Shown one piece after another: positions 1 to 7,827 of a DNA stretch of 41,407 nt. Position 1 is the stretch's first letter; the number at the start of each line of letters is the position of its first letter. The DNA comes from Erwinia sp. OLFS4 (lineage in GTDB: Bacteria; Pseudomonadota; Gammaproteobacteria; Enterobacterales; Enterobacteriaceae): the NCBI RefSeq assembly GCF_002752165.1, contig NZ_MOMB01000064.1, positions 1-41,407 on the forward strand, in the 5' to 3' direction. The notes under the pieces were generated by a model. The model did not search any database. It had not been told where the DNA came from and saw only the letters and a program-made list of their open reading frames with translations. The position numbers were made by a program, and so were the translations under genes.

Positions 1-179
1 AGCATCTGACGGGCAAAATTTTCACCCAACGCATTGAACGTAATAACCTGACGCTCCGCACCCGCATTAAACGGTTGGCTCGTAAAACAATCTGCTTTTC
101 GCGCTCAGTTGAGATCCACGAAAAAGTCATTGGAGCGTTTATCGAGAAACACATGTTCTACTAATTGGAGGCATCACCC
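1..179 (+). mobile_element. IS1-family element, right (insB) end, cut by window edge
   Basis: This is the terminal 179 bp of an IS1-like insertion sequence. It holds the end of insB and the terminal inverted repeat, which reads GGTGATGCCTCCAATTAG from the outside on the minus strand. The same 179 bases occur in reverse complement at 41229-41407, so two copies face each other across the window. The sequence diverges from E. coli IS1 but keeps the InsB C-terminal pattern. The rest of the element lies outside the window, so the target-site duplication cannot be examined. Confidence 0.9.
3..164 (+). CDS. insB: IS1 transposase InsB, C-terminal fragment
   Basis: Partial coding region of 53 codons before a TAA stop, open at the 5' end because the window starts inside it. 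Its motifs (TQRIER, then RLARKT, FSRSVEIHEKVIG) match the C-terminus of IS1 InsB, the DDE transposase normally made by -1 frameshifting from insA. The catalytic DDE residues are not in this fragment. About 15 bp separate the stop from the end of the terminal repeat, as usual for IS1. Confidence 0.88.
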   Translation, partial: HLTGKIFTQRIERNNLTLRTRIKRLARKTICFSRSVEIHEKVIGAFIEKHMFY

Positions 180-193
180 AAATTTCTTTTCAT
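180..193 (-). pseudogene. Start of an unknown gene cut by IS1 after five codons
   Basis: On the minus strand a good ribosome binding site (AAGGAG at 199-204) sits five bases before an ATG at 193-191. The reading frame gives only Met-Lys-Arg-Asn-Leu before entering the IS1 repeat, where it stops after a few codons. This looks like a real gene start disrupted by IS1 insertion. What the gene encoded cannot be told from five residues. The remainder of the gene should lie beyond the IS1 copy, outside the window, unless it was lost. Confidence 0.5.
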
Positions 194-900
194 CAGTTCT
201 CCTTAAAAACGCCGTGAATAATTTTTATTGGTCGCTAGTTTCGTTTGGAGGAGACTGCAGAATTAACGCCTGACTGCGATTAACACAACGCGCTTTAGTC
301 CCATGCCGCACAGGCTTCGCGGCGTCGGTCACCGTATGCCTGATGACGACATTTCGCTACAATATCCCCTTGCGGATGCGCCAGACCATCAGACAGATCT
401 GCGGCCAGTATTTGTGTTATTTCGCTTACCATACCTGGTCCAACGATATCCTGCGTCCTGTATTTGCCAGCGGATAGCCGGCGGTAAAGGCAGCCACGCT
501 GACAGTAATACCTGGGTCATATTCCGGCAGGCTGATGGCAGTTTAGGGTAAGAGGAAATATTGTGGCTGCCAGCATAAAGCACCTGCCTGAAATGACAGG
601 CATAGCACTAAGATAAAGTGCAGTTCAAAGAACACGCTATTACTCATTTCGCTAAGCTGGTTTCGCCATTTTCGAAACCGGCCGTATCCGGCGGCAGAGA
701 GGCTGCCTGATGACTTTCACACCCTGATGCGTTCTATTGTCATCCTGCAACCTGGCCACAGCGGGATGGGTGGGAAAATTATACTGACAGCTGAGGTATC
801 CTGTTTTACAATGGGGTCATAAGGTGATGGCGTTCCACCTTCTCCAACCGCCTCGTTTTGGGGCTGATGACGCCTGATATAACTCTTTATTTTAGGAGGT
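194..900. other. Decayed intergenic stretch with no intact gene
   Basis: Apart from the AAGGAG site for the truncated minus-strand gene at its left edge, I find no convincing intact gene here. Between about 300 and 560 the minus strand has two adjacent short open stretches in different frames. Read together they could be a frameshifted remnant of one protein, but neither has a recognisable motif. An inverted repeat GGTTTCG/CGAAACC with a 7-base loop lies at 659-679. The right end must carry the promoter of the following operon, but no strong -35/-10 pair stands out; TATAAC near 877 is the best -10-like hexamer. Confidence 0.4.
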
Positions 901-1869
901 ATGTCAGGTCGTCCGTCGTTTCTCTCCGGCCTGTATACCTCCCTGAGTGGGGATAGTGCTTTGATACAGGTTCTGGGTCATATTAATCCTGACAGCGATG
1001 CCATCTGTACCGCCGTAGTGACGGCTCACTGGCTGACAAGCTGTCACCGGCCCGCCCAGGCATGGCGGCTCGGTGAAGCGAATCAGGAAACGCGTTTTAT
1101 TTTTGATTATGCCGGGCTGGCATTGCCTGATGTGCTCAACATTCCGCTAAAAGATGAAGCGGTCTGGCTGGTGGGTTTTAGCGAGCCAGCGCAAGGCCCC
1201 GCTGACCTTTACCAGAGCCGGATTGTCGGCATTCTTGATCATCATCCGCCAGGCGGAACGATAGCGGAGTGGGTTCCCGAAGCCTGGATACGGCCACTTG
1301 GTAGCGCCGCCACCATGCAGTGGTTGCTGATAGACGCCACGGTGCCGCAGGCTTTGACGGCGAACTACGCCACGCTGCTTCTTGGGGCGCTGCTCAGTGA
1401 AACGCTCAATCTGCACACATCAACCACCACTGAAGATGACCTGCGTGCGGCCACCCGCCTTGCCCAGTTGTCTGGTGTGAATCTCACTACTTTTAGCCGC
1501 GATTTGTTTTATGCCAGAACCGATCATGCGGACCTTACGGCATCCTGCCTGCTGGCTAATAATCTTAAGGTATTCGCTATTGCCGGTATGGATGTGCATA
1601 TTGCCCGGCTTGAGCTGAGCTCCCTCAATCAGATTGATTCGCGCCTGAACGATCTTCATGCCGCTATCCGGCTTCACGCAAAGCAAACCGACGCCGATCT
1701 GGTGGTGTTGATGCTTACCGATATCAGGGAAGGATTTTCCGTACTTTATTTCGCCGGACGGGAAGGTATCAGGATGACCTCCTGTTCTGTACCGGGCATG
1801 GTCAGCAGAACAAAGCAGCTTCTGCCCTGGCTTGCCTCCCGGCTAACACTGAAGCGGAGTTGTTTATGA
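901..1869 (+). CDS. Family II (DHH/DHHA2) inorganic pyrophosphatase-like protein with altered active site
   Basis: The protein aligns along its length with manganese-dependent family II pyrophosphatases (PpaC): DHH domain about residues 21-205, DHHA2 domain after that. Family enzymes hydrolyse pyrophosphate in the cytoplasm. Conserved here: GHINPDSD (metal-binding His/Asp/Asp), LDHH, the Lys before the second domain, and SR of the SRKK phosphate loop. Changed: the family VDHNE motif reads VGFSE (metal Asp to Gly, codon 1174-1176), LSD reads LSE (metal Asp to Glu, 1399-1401), and SRKK reads SRTK (1810-1812). Activity as a normal pyrophosphatase is therefore doubtful. Start: AGGAGGT directly abuts this ATG with no spacer. 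A TTG at 961 has GGGGA seven bases upstream and gives 302 residues, the family length, so it may be the true start. First gene of an operon with usp and eno; its stop overlaps the usp start (ATGA). Confidence 0.8.
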   Translation: MSGRPSFLSGLYTSLSGDSALIQVLGHINPDSDAICTAVVTAHWLTSCHRPAQAWRLGEANQETRFIFDYAGLALPDVLNIPLKDEAVWLVGFSEPAQGPADLYQSRIVGILDHHPPGGTIAEWVPEAWIRPLGSAATMQWLLIDATVPQALTANYATLLLGALLSETLNLHTSTTTEDDLRAATRLAQLSGVNLTTFSRDLFYARTDHADLTASCLLANNLKVFAIAGMDVHIARLELSSLNQIDSRLNDLHAAIRLHAKQTDADLVVLMLTDIREGFSVLYFAGREGIRMTSCSVPGMVSRTKQLLPWLASRLTLKRSCL

Positions 1870-2291
1870 ACAGCTATACACATGCCCTGATACTGATCAG
1901 CGATAAAAAAGATGGCATCCCTTTGCTGTCTCAGGCTGCTGAGCTGGCGCAATCGCTCAGATTAAAAATCACGCTGGCACACATCAGCGATGATTACCGC
2001 CAGTTGAACTATGTCTCTGACAGCCTGATGGATGAGGTGGTTTCCGAAGAAGTTGCAAAGGCCAGAGCGTTGCTCAACGAGTTAGCCGGCATGATCAGCG
2101 GCAGGGTGGACACACTTGAACTGGTAACAATGCGACGATTTGCTGACCTCAGCCAGTGTATTACCGATCTGGGGATAGACCTGGTGATTGCCGGCCATCG
2201 CAACCGTTTCATGGGTGCGTTAACGTCGCGCTCGGCAGAATACATCAACCACCTGACGGTGGATGTTCTTATAAAACATATCCCTAACTGA
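1866..2291 (+). CDS. Universal stress protein, UspA type
   Basis: A 141-residue single-domain Usp protein, normal length for the UspA/UspC/UspD class. The C-terminal segment AGHRNRFMGALTSRSAEYI matches the UspA pattern (AGH...S-A..I) and lacks the G-2x-G-9x-G(S/T) ATP-binding signature of the UspF/MJ0577 class, so it is probably a dimeric non-ATP-binding Usp. UspA-type proteins accumulate in growth arrest and affect stress survival; the molecular role is unknown. Start ATG at 1866 has GCGGAG six bases upstream and overlaps the stop of the pyrophosphatase-like gene by four bases; an upstream TTG at 1860 is less likely. The overlap implies translational coupling. The enolase gene follows after 16 bp. 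Confidence 0.85.
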   Translation: MNSYTHALILISDKKDGIPLLSQAAELAQSLRLKITLAHISDDYRQLNYVSDSLMDEVVSEEVAKARALLNELAGMISGRVDTLELVTMRRFADLSQCITDLGIDLVIAGHRNRFMGALTSRSAEYINHLTVDVLIKHIPN

Positions 2292-2307
2292 TTCAGGAGA
2301 GTGACAA

Positions 2308-3606
2308 ATGAGTTTCATACTAGAGAATGTTATTGCCCGTGAGATCCTTGACTCCCGCGGCAATCCCACCGTCGAAGTGGACGTTTTTAGCGTTGATGGA
2401 CAGATGGCGCGTGCGTCGGTGCCGTCTGGTGCCAGCACCGGCTCGCGTGAGGCAGTAGAGCGACGGGATCAGGATAGCGCACGTTTTGGCGGTAAGGGAG
2501 TACGTAAAACCGTCAGTGCTATCAATAGCGAAATTTGCCAGGGAATAAAGGGGATTGACGTACGTGAACAGCGCCGTCTGGATAACCAGATGCGGATGAT
2601 CGATGGCACTGATAATAAAAGCCGGCTTGGTGCTAATGCTATCCTGGGGGTCTCCATGGCGGTGGCCCGGCTGGCAGCGAAGGTAACCCGTCAGCCGCTT
2701 TATCGCTATCTGGGCGGATTGCAGGCAAATTTGCTGCCCGTACCCTGTATGAACATTATCAACGGCGGGGTGCATGCTCGCGGCCAGGGGGCGGATTTTC
2801 AGGAGTTTATGATAGCACCGCATGGTGCCCTGACCCTGGCTGAGGCGGTGCGTCAGGGCAGTGAGGTATATCAGGCGTTGCGTGAGATCCTGCTGGCGAA
2901 AAATCTCCCGGTAGCCGTGGGTGATGAAGGGGGATTCGCGCCAGCGGTGGCCACCAACCGCGAGCCTTTGACATTCATTGTGCAGGCAATTGAAAAAGCC
3001 GGTTACCGTCCCGGTGAAGACATCAGTATTTGCATGGACCCGGCCTCCAGCGAATTTTATTCCAATGGCCACTATTTCCTGCGCACCGAAGGCAGTACGC
3101 TGAACGCAAGGGAGATGACGGACTATTATGGCGAGCTGATGGATCAGTTTCCCATCGTACTGCTGGAAGATGGCCTGGCTGAAGATGACTGGGATGGCTG
3201 GAAATATCTCTGCCAGCGGCTTGGTGACCGGGTAGAACTGGTAGGTGACGATCTGTTTGTTACCAATGTGAAGTATATTCAACGAGGTATTGAAGAAAAT
3301 CTTGCCAGTGCAGCACTGATTAAGCTGAATCAGATTGGAACATTAAGCGAGACTTTTGATGCTGTTGCGCTCTGTCAGCAGCATGGCTGGGGCGCATTCA
3401 TTTCTCACCGCAGTGGTGAAACGACCGATAGTTTCATTGCTGATATGACCGTTGCCCTTCGGGCAGGTCACCTTAAGACCGGGGCCCCTTGCCGCGGTGA
3501 GCGTGTAGAGAAATACAACCAGTTGATGCGAATTGAACAGGCGCTGGGGGAAGATGCACAGTATGCGGGACGCCAGGCATTTGTGCACCGTAAGCGTACA
3601 GTATAA
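2308..3606 (+). CDS. eno: Enolase (phosphopyruvate hydratase), probably a second copy
   Basis: Full-length 432-residue enolase, interconverting 2-phosphoglycerate and phosphoenolpyruvate in the cytoplasm. All catalytic and metal residues are visible: the loop SGASTG (about 40-45), NGGVH and QEFMI, VGDEGGF (general acid Glu), MDPASSEF, LLEDGL and VGDDLF (Mg ligands), LIKLNQIG (catalytic Lys), SHRSGET and LKTG. The H-loop reads GGVHARGQGADFQEF, unlike the enterobacterial housekeeping GGEHADNNVDIQEF. The gene sits with the Usp gene and not beside pyrG, where enterobacterial eno normally lies, so I infer a paralogue with a different origin or role. Good RBS (AGGAG, 2296-2300). A strong terminator follows. 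Confidence 0.93.
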   Translation: MSFILENVIAREILDSRGNPTVEVDVFSVDGQMARASVPSGASTGSREAVERRDQDSARFGGKGVRKTVSAINSEICQGIKGIDVREQRRLDNQMRMIDGTDNKSRLGANAILGVSMAVARLAAKVTRQPLYRYLGGLQANLLPVPCMNIINGGVHARGQGADFQEFMIAPHGALTLAEAVRQGSEVYQALREILLAKNLPVAVGDEGGFAPAVATNREPLTFIVQAIEKAGYRPGEDISICMDPASSEFYSNGHYFLRTEGSTLNAREMTDYYGELMDQFPIVLLEDGLAEDDWDGWKYLCQRLGDRVELVGDDLFVTNVKYIQRGIEENLASAALIKLNQIGTLSETFDAVALCQQHGWGAFISHRSGETTDSFIADMTVALRAGHLKTGAPCRGERVEKYNQLMRIEQALGEDAQYAGRQAFVHRKRTV

Positions 3607-3620
3607 AACCATCTAACCCG

Positions 3621-3650
3621 AAAAAAGCCATGATTAATCATGGCTTTTTT
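3621..3650 (+). terminator. Rho-independent terminator after eno, symmetric
   Basis: Perfect 15+15 palindrome: six A, GCCATGATT, then AATCATGGC and six T. It begins 14 bp after the enolase stop and should end the operon. Because of its symmetry it would also work on transcripts from the right. Confidence 0.9.
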
Positions 3651-4021
3651 ACCGGTATCCGCTGATGCGAGTCAATGTGACATCGGTTTTATCAGCCGAA
3701 AGGATAATTGAGATGGGGCTCTCACCTTTTTTAATTTCTTCCGGTACGGTGTGTCTCTTGAAACGGTTGTCCCTGTGGTTTTTAGTTAGAAGGCGGTGAG
3801 ATCGGGTGTAAAGGTACCCGTTTTAGTTCCATGCACTTTTTGAGGTTCCGGCGTCAGTGTGCAGCATCCGCTATTCTTCGGGTGTCAGATTGTTCCGCTA
3901 TTGTTAGTGGATAGTAAGTAGCTTCCAGGGTACCTCCTCTGAGAAGTAACGCTATTTTCTACCTGCTTTACTACCCGGATGGCAGTGGATTTAAATGGAG
4001 GATAGCGGCATGTATTATAAT
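3651..4021. other. Gene-free stretch between eno and yicC
   Basis: About 370 bp without a supportable gene on either strand: every frame is broken by stops. No repeat or RNA fold stands out. Both neighbouring genes converge on it, so it needs no promoters. It may be decayed DNA from the insertion of the preceding operon beside yicC. Confidence 0.4.
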
Positions 4022-4054
4022 AAAAAGCCCATTTAACATGTGCTTATGGGTTTT
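4022..4054 (-). terminator. Probable terminator of yicC
   Basis: On the minus strand, AAAACCCAT and ATGGGCTTTTT form an imperfect stem ending in five T, beginning 18 bp after the yicC stop. The loop is about 12 bases, so it is weaker than the eno terminator. Confidence 0.5.
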
Positions 4055-4072
4055 GGCAGACTTTAAAAGAAT

Positions 4073-4936
4073 TTATTCGATATTCTGAATCTGCTCGCGC
4101 ATTTGTTCAATCAGTACCTTAAGCTCAATAGCTGAGGTGGTGATTTCAGCGTTAATAGATTTAGAGGCCAGCGTATTCGACTCACGATTAAACTCCTGCA
4201 TCATAAAATCGAGACGGCGGCCAACGGCCTCTTTTTTCTTCAGGATGTTATAGGTTTCTTTGACGTGGGCATCAAGACGATCCAGCTCTTCGGCGACATC
4301 GATACGTTGCGCCATCATCACCAGTTCCTGTTCAAGACGATTACTGTCAGTTTGTACTTCTGCGTCTTCCAGCTTGCTCACCAGGCGCTCGCGCTGCCAT
4401 TTCACAACGTCTGGCATATGTGCGCGTACCTTACTGACTTCGCTGCTGACGCCCGCCAGACGCTGTTCTATCAGGCTTTTCAGCGCGTTACCTTCACTTT
4501 CCCGTGCGGCAATAAAATCATCAATCGCGTGGTTTAGCGCATCCATTAATGCTTCCGCGATGGCGTCCAGGTCCTGCTCTCCGGCCGACATCACTCCTGG
4601 CCAGCGCAGAATATCCAGTGGATTAATTTCCCCTTCATCACTCTGCATTTTTACCCAGTTAGCCGCTTTTACCAACTGAACTGCCAGCGGTTCATTGAGA
4701 ATCAAATCTCCCTGTGCCTGCAGGTTGGCATCAAAACGCAGACCGCACTCTACTTTGCCGCGCGTCAGGCGACTACGCAGTCTTTCACGTATTACTGGCT
4801 CAAGGCTGCGGAACTGCTCAGGCAGACGGATATATGTTTCCAGGTAACGTTGGTTAACTGAACGTAGTTCCCATGCGGCGTTGCCCCAGTCGCCTTTGAT
4901 TTCACGCCGGGCGTAGGCGGTCATACTGCGAATCAT
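4073..4936 (-). CDS. yicC: YicC/YloC family endoribonuclease
   Basis: Full-length 287-residue orthologue of E. coli YicC. It begins MIRSMTAYARRE and carries the N-terminal YicC domain and the C-terminal conserved domain (EELDRLDAHVKETYNILKK, then GRRLDFMMQEFNREANT-like with SKS). Family members are endoribonucleases, and YicC has been linked to turnover of the small RNA RyhB. It is divergent from rph, exactly as in E. coli. A TATAAT on the minus strand at 4975-4970 is a good -10, with no clear -35. The sequence shows no anomalies. Confidence 0.95.
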   Translation of the reverse strand: MIRSMTAYARREIKGDWGNAAWELRSVNQRYLETYIRLPEQFRSLEPVIRERLRSRLTRGKVECGLRFDANLQAQGDLILNEPLAVQLVKAANWVKMQSDEGEINPLDILRWPGVMSAGEQDLDAIAEALMDALNHAIDDFIAARESEGNALKSLIEQRLAGVSSEVSKVRAHMPDVVKWQRERLVSKLEDAEVQTDSNRLEQELVMMAQRIDVAEELDRLDAHVKETYNILKKKEAVGRRLDFMMQEFNRESNTLASKSINAEITTSAIELKVLIEQMREQIQNIE

Positions 4937-5061
4937 GTGACTTATCCGTAAATAATGAATGTTCAGCTGATTATAGCGATGCGCGGCTGGGGTTAACAGG
5001 TTCTGGTGTCATAACGTGTTAATAGCCGATGATAACGGCATCCTGCCTGTTTTTAGCGGGA

Positions 5062-5090
5062 TAGGCATTGGCCAACGAATTCCGTATAAT
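5062..5090 (+). promoter_or_regulatory. Promoter of rph-pyrE
   Basis: Consensus -10 TATAAT at 5085-5090 with TAGGCA (4 of 6 to consensus) 17 bp upstream at 5062-5067. It lies 35 bp before the rph start and points toward rph. Confidence 0.65.
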
Positions 5091-5125
5091 GCGCAGCCAA
5101 ATCCTAATACCGCCGGAGAGAATTT

Positions 5126-5842
5126 ATGCGTCCAGCAGGCCGTCATGCACAACAGGTGCGCCCCGTTACCCTTACCCGTCATTATACTAAACACGCGGAA
5201 GGCTCTGTACTGGTTGAATTCGGCGAAACAAAAGTGCTGTGTAACGCGACCGTTGAGGAGGGTGTCCCCCGTTTTCTGAAAGGTCAGGGACAGGGATGGA
5301 TTACCGCCGAGTACGGTATGTTGCCACGAGCCACCCACAGCCGTAATGCGCGTGAGGCGGCGAAAGGTAAACAAGGGGGGCGCACGCTGGAAATTCAGCG
5401 TCTGATTGCCCGCTCACTGCGTGCTGCAGTGGACTTGCATCAGCTGGGTGAATATACCATTACGCTTGACTGTGATGTGATTCAGGCCGATGGCGGCACG
5501 CGTACTGCATCTATTACCGGCGCCTGTGTTGCCCTGGCCGATGCCCTAAATGGCATGGTCAGGAAAGGGCAGCTGACGAGCAATCCAATGAAAGGCATGG
5601 TCGCGGCTATTTCAGTGGGTATTGTTAAAGGTCATGCGGTTTGTGATCTGGAATATCTGGAAGATTCTGTTGCTGAAACCGACATGAATGTCGTGATGAT
5701 GGAAGATGGTCGTATGATTGAAGTTCAGGGAACGGCAGAGGGCGAGCCTTTCAGCCATGAAGAGCTTTTGACGTTGCTTGATTTAGCGCGCGGCGGTATT
5801 ACCACCCTGGTGGCGGCGCAAAAAGCGGCCCTGACAGACTGA
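5126..5842 (+). CDS. rph: RNase PH
   Basis: Intact 238-residue RNase PH, the phosphorolytic 3'-5' exonuclease that trims tRNA precursors and structured RNAs, acting as a hexamer. The phosphate-binding region [11 protein letters not shown] and the C-terminal core SVGIV...DMNVVMM are as expected. E. coli K-12 strains carry a frameshift in this gene; here the frame is complete. The start has GGAGAG 7-12 bases upstream. pyrE follows after 50 bp with an attenuator in between, so rph translation should set pyrE expression. Confidence 0.97.
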   Translation: MRPAGRHAQQVRPVTLTRHYTKHAEGSVLVEFGETKVLCNATVEEGVPRFLKGQGQGWITAEYGMLPRATHSRNAREAAKGKQGGRTLEIQRLIARSLRAAVDLHQLGEYTITLDCDVIQADGGTRTASITGACVALADALNGMVRKGQLTSNPMKGMVAAISVGIVKGHAVCDLEYLEDSVAETDMNVVMMEDGRMIEVQGTAEGEPFSHEELLTLLDLARGGITTLVAAQKAALTD

Positions 5843-5849
5843 TGATACA

Positions 5850-5875
5850 GGCGGCCAGAGAGTCGCCTTTTTTAT
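5850..5875 (+). terminator. pyrE attenuator
   Basis: AGGCG (5850-5854) pairs with CGCCT (5865-5869), followed by a run of T, between rph and pyrE. This matches the known E. coli arrangement, where UTP level controls RNA polymerase pausing and ribosome coupling at the end of rph, and thereby read-through into pyrE. Confidence 0.8.
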
Positions 5876-5892
5876 CTAATGAGGAAACGAAA

Positions 5893-6543
5893 ATGAAAGC
5901 CTGGCAGCGACAGTTTATTGAGTTTGCCCTGAACAAACAGGTGTTAAAGTTTGGTGAGTTCACGCTGAAATCCGGGCGTATCAGCCCCTATTTTTTTAAT
6001 GCCGGGCTTTTTAATACCGGGCGTGATATTGCGTTGCTGGGGCGTTTTTATGCCCAGGCACTGATTGATTCCGGGATTGATTTTGATCTGCTGTTTGGGC
6101 CGGCCTATAAGGGCATTCCAATTGCAACCACTACCGCCGTGGCGCTGGCCGATCACCATGACCGTGATGTTCCCTGGTGTTTTAACCGTAAAGAAGCCAA
6201 AGATCACGGGGAAGGCGGTCTGCTGGTTGGCAGTCCGTTACAAGGGAAAGTGATGCTGCTGGACGATGTTATTACCGCTGGGACCGCTATCCGTGAGTCA
6301 ATGGCCCTGATTCAGGCTAACAATGCGCAGTTGTCAGGGGTGCTGATTTCGCTGGATCGCCAGGAACGGGGACAAGCGGATATCTCTGCTATCCAGGAGG
6401 TTGAGCGCGATTATCAATGCAAAGTTATCGCGATTATTACCCTGAGCGATCTGATTAGCTATCTGGAAGAAAAAGCCGAGCTGGCGGATCATCTGGCTAA
6501 AGTACGGGCTTATCAGAAAGCTTATGGCATAAAAACGGCTTGA
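5893..6543 (+). CDS. pyrE: Orotate phosphoribosyltransferase
   Basis: 216-residue PyrE, which converts orotate and PRPP to orotidine 5'-phosphate in pyrimidine synthesis. The PRPP-binding motif [13 protein letters not shown] and the substrate regions [14 protein letters not shown] and KDHGEGG are all present. I chose the ATG at 5893 (MKAWQRQF), which has GAGGAAACGA upstream and matches the E. coli N-terminus; an in-frame upstream ATG at 5842 lies before the attenuator. The C-terminus is about three residues longer than in E. coli. Regulated by the attenuator just upstream. Confidence 0.97.
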   Translation: MKAWQRQFIEFALNKQVLKFGEFTLKSGRISPYFFNAGLFNTGRDIALLGRFYAQALIDSGIDFDLLFGPAYKGIPIATTTAVALADHHDRDVPWCFNRKEAKDHGEGGLLVGSPLQGKVMLLDDVITAGTAIRESMALIQANNAQLSGVLISLDRQERGQADISAIQEVERDYQCKVIAIITLSDLISYLEEKAELADHLAKVRAYQKAYGIKTA

Positions 6544-6599
6544 AAATCGCTGAATGACAGAGTGCGAAAGCGTGACTGTGACCCGTTTATTTTGTCGCT

Positions 6600-6632
6600 T
6601 TTCCTGCCGGCGGGTCACCCGCCGGCAGGAAA
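6600..6632. terminator. Bidirectional terminator between pyrE and slmA
   Basis: Perfect 16+16 palindrome TTTCCTGCCGGCGGGT with a single central base, lying between the convergent stops of pyrE (6543) and slmA (6634). It is very GC-rich with short T tracts on either side, so it can serve both genes. Confidence 0.8.
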
Positions 6633-6633
6633 C

Positions 6634-7230
6634 TTAAATAAACTGAGCCGCGATGAGTGGCCAGCGCGTATCAAAATCCTCAGTTGGCCGGTAGCGAAAT
6701 TCAGAACGAACGTAGCGTGAAAGCAGGCCTTCACAGTTTGCCAGCAGCTGGCTGGCAAGCAGGGTTTCATCGTGGCTAAAGCTGCTACCTTCACGTAATT
6801 TCCGCTCACGTAATACCTGGCGTAACTGTACCTCAATGCGCTCGAACAGCTGATTAATGCGCCCCTGCAGGCGATCCTGCTCAAACATCAGTGCGTGTCC
6901 GGTAAGAATACGTGTCAGTCCGGGATTGCGTTCACCGAAACCGAGGATCAGCTGTGTAATCAGGCGCAGTCGTGGCAGCGTTTCTTTTTCATCCTGTAAA
7001 ATCAGATTGATGCGTGTAATCAGACTGTCTTCGATAAATTCAATCAGACTGTCAAACATTTTGGTTTTACTGGGGAAGTGGCGATAAAGCGCCGCTTCCG
7101 AAACGCCAACGGTTGCTGCCAGTTTCGCTGTGGTAATGCGCTGACTGCCATCGCTGGATTCCAGCATTTGTGCCAGCGCCTGCAATATCTCATCACGGCG
7201 GTTTTTTCTGGCGCGTTTTTGTTCTGCCAT
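6634..7230 (-). CDS. slmA: Nucleoid occlusion factor SlmA
   Basis: 198-residue TetR-family protein, the same length as E. coli SlmA. The N-terminal helix-turn-helix ([20 protein letters not shown], about 37-56) is followed by the long helical dimerisation domain. SlmA bound to its chromosomal sites blocks FtsZ ring assembly over the nucleoid. It sits between pyrE and dut as in E. coli. Downstream of dut on the same strand, separated by 138 bp. Confidence 0.96.
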   Translation of the reverse strand: MAEQKRARKNRRDEILQALAQMLESSDGSQRITTAKLAATVGVSEAALYRHFPSKTKMFDSLIEFIEDSLITRINLILQDEKETLPRLRLITQLILGFGERNPGLTRILTGHALMFEQDRLQGRINQLFERIEVQLRQVLRERKLREGSSFSHDETLLASQLLANCEGLLSRYVRSEFRYRPTEDFDTRWPLIAAQFI

Positions 7231-7368
7231 CTCTGCATGGACCCCTGAAAATCACCTTCAATGGACATAAGCTCACGTTCCCCTGGCAGGCAAGTTACCT
7301 ACCAGGAATCAGGATATGTGAAGCGTATTATCAGGCATTAAACGCCTGCGATACTGCGGATGAGACGC

Positions 7369-7827
7369 TTATTGCCGGCCGGAATGGCCAAATCCTCCTT
7401 CACCGCGCTGGCTGGCATCAAAAGATTCAACAAGATTAAATTCAGCCTGCACCACCGGTACAAAAACCAGCTGAGCGATGCGCTCGCCGGGTTCAATGGT
7501 AAAAGTATCCTGGCCGCGGTTCCATACGGAGACCATCAGTTGCCCCTGATAATCTGAATCGATCAACCCGACCAGATTTCCCAGGACGATACCGTGCTTA
7601 TGGCCAAGGCCGGAGCGCGGAAGAATGACAGCGGCCAGCTGGGGGTCGCCAATATGTATTGCCAGTCCGGTAGGAACCAGCGTTGTTTTTCCAGGGGCGA
7701 GTACAATGGCGTCATCCAGACAGGCGCGCAAATCGAGCCCGGCAGAACCGGAAGTGGCATAGGCCGGTAATGGAAAAGTACTTCCGACGCGCGGATCGAG
7801 GATTTTAATGTCTATTTTTTTCATCAT
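7369..7827 (-). CDS. dut: dUTP pyrophosphatase (dUTPase)
   Basis: 152 residues, the trimeric dUTPase that hydrolyses dUTP to dUMP and keeps uracil out of DNA. All five motifs are visible: [35 protein letters not shown] and the C-terminal [12 protein letters not shown] that closes on the nucleotide. The frame starts with two Met codons; E. coli begins at the second (7824). It overlaps the end of coaBC by about 20 bp, so the two are translated from one message. Confidence 0.97.
   Translation of the reverse strand: MMKKIDIKILDPRVGSTFPLPAYATSGSAGLDLRACLDDAIVLAPGKTTLVPTGLAIHIGDPQLAAVILPRSGLGHKHGIVLGNLVGLIDSDYQGQLMVSVWNRGQDTFTIEPGERIAQLVFVPVVQAEFNLVESFDASQRGEGGFGHSGRQ

Noticed and set aside
303-551. 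An 82-codon plus-strand frame left of the pyrophosphatase-like gene
   Set aside because: No RBS, no motif, and low-complexity composition; competing open stretches on the other strand are no better supported.
2320-3282. A 320-codon open frame on the minus strand opposite the enolase gene
   Set aside because: It lies wholly antisense to a fully conserved enolase, shows no known motif, and has no RBS; such frames arise from codon bias in the sense gene.
3816-3910. Possible IS3-family transposase tail on the minus strand (short NLTPEE-like string)
   Set aside because: The match is only a few residues and is followed at once by a stop; no inverted repeats or further transposase motifs were found.
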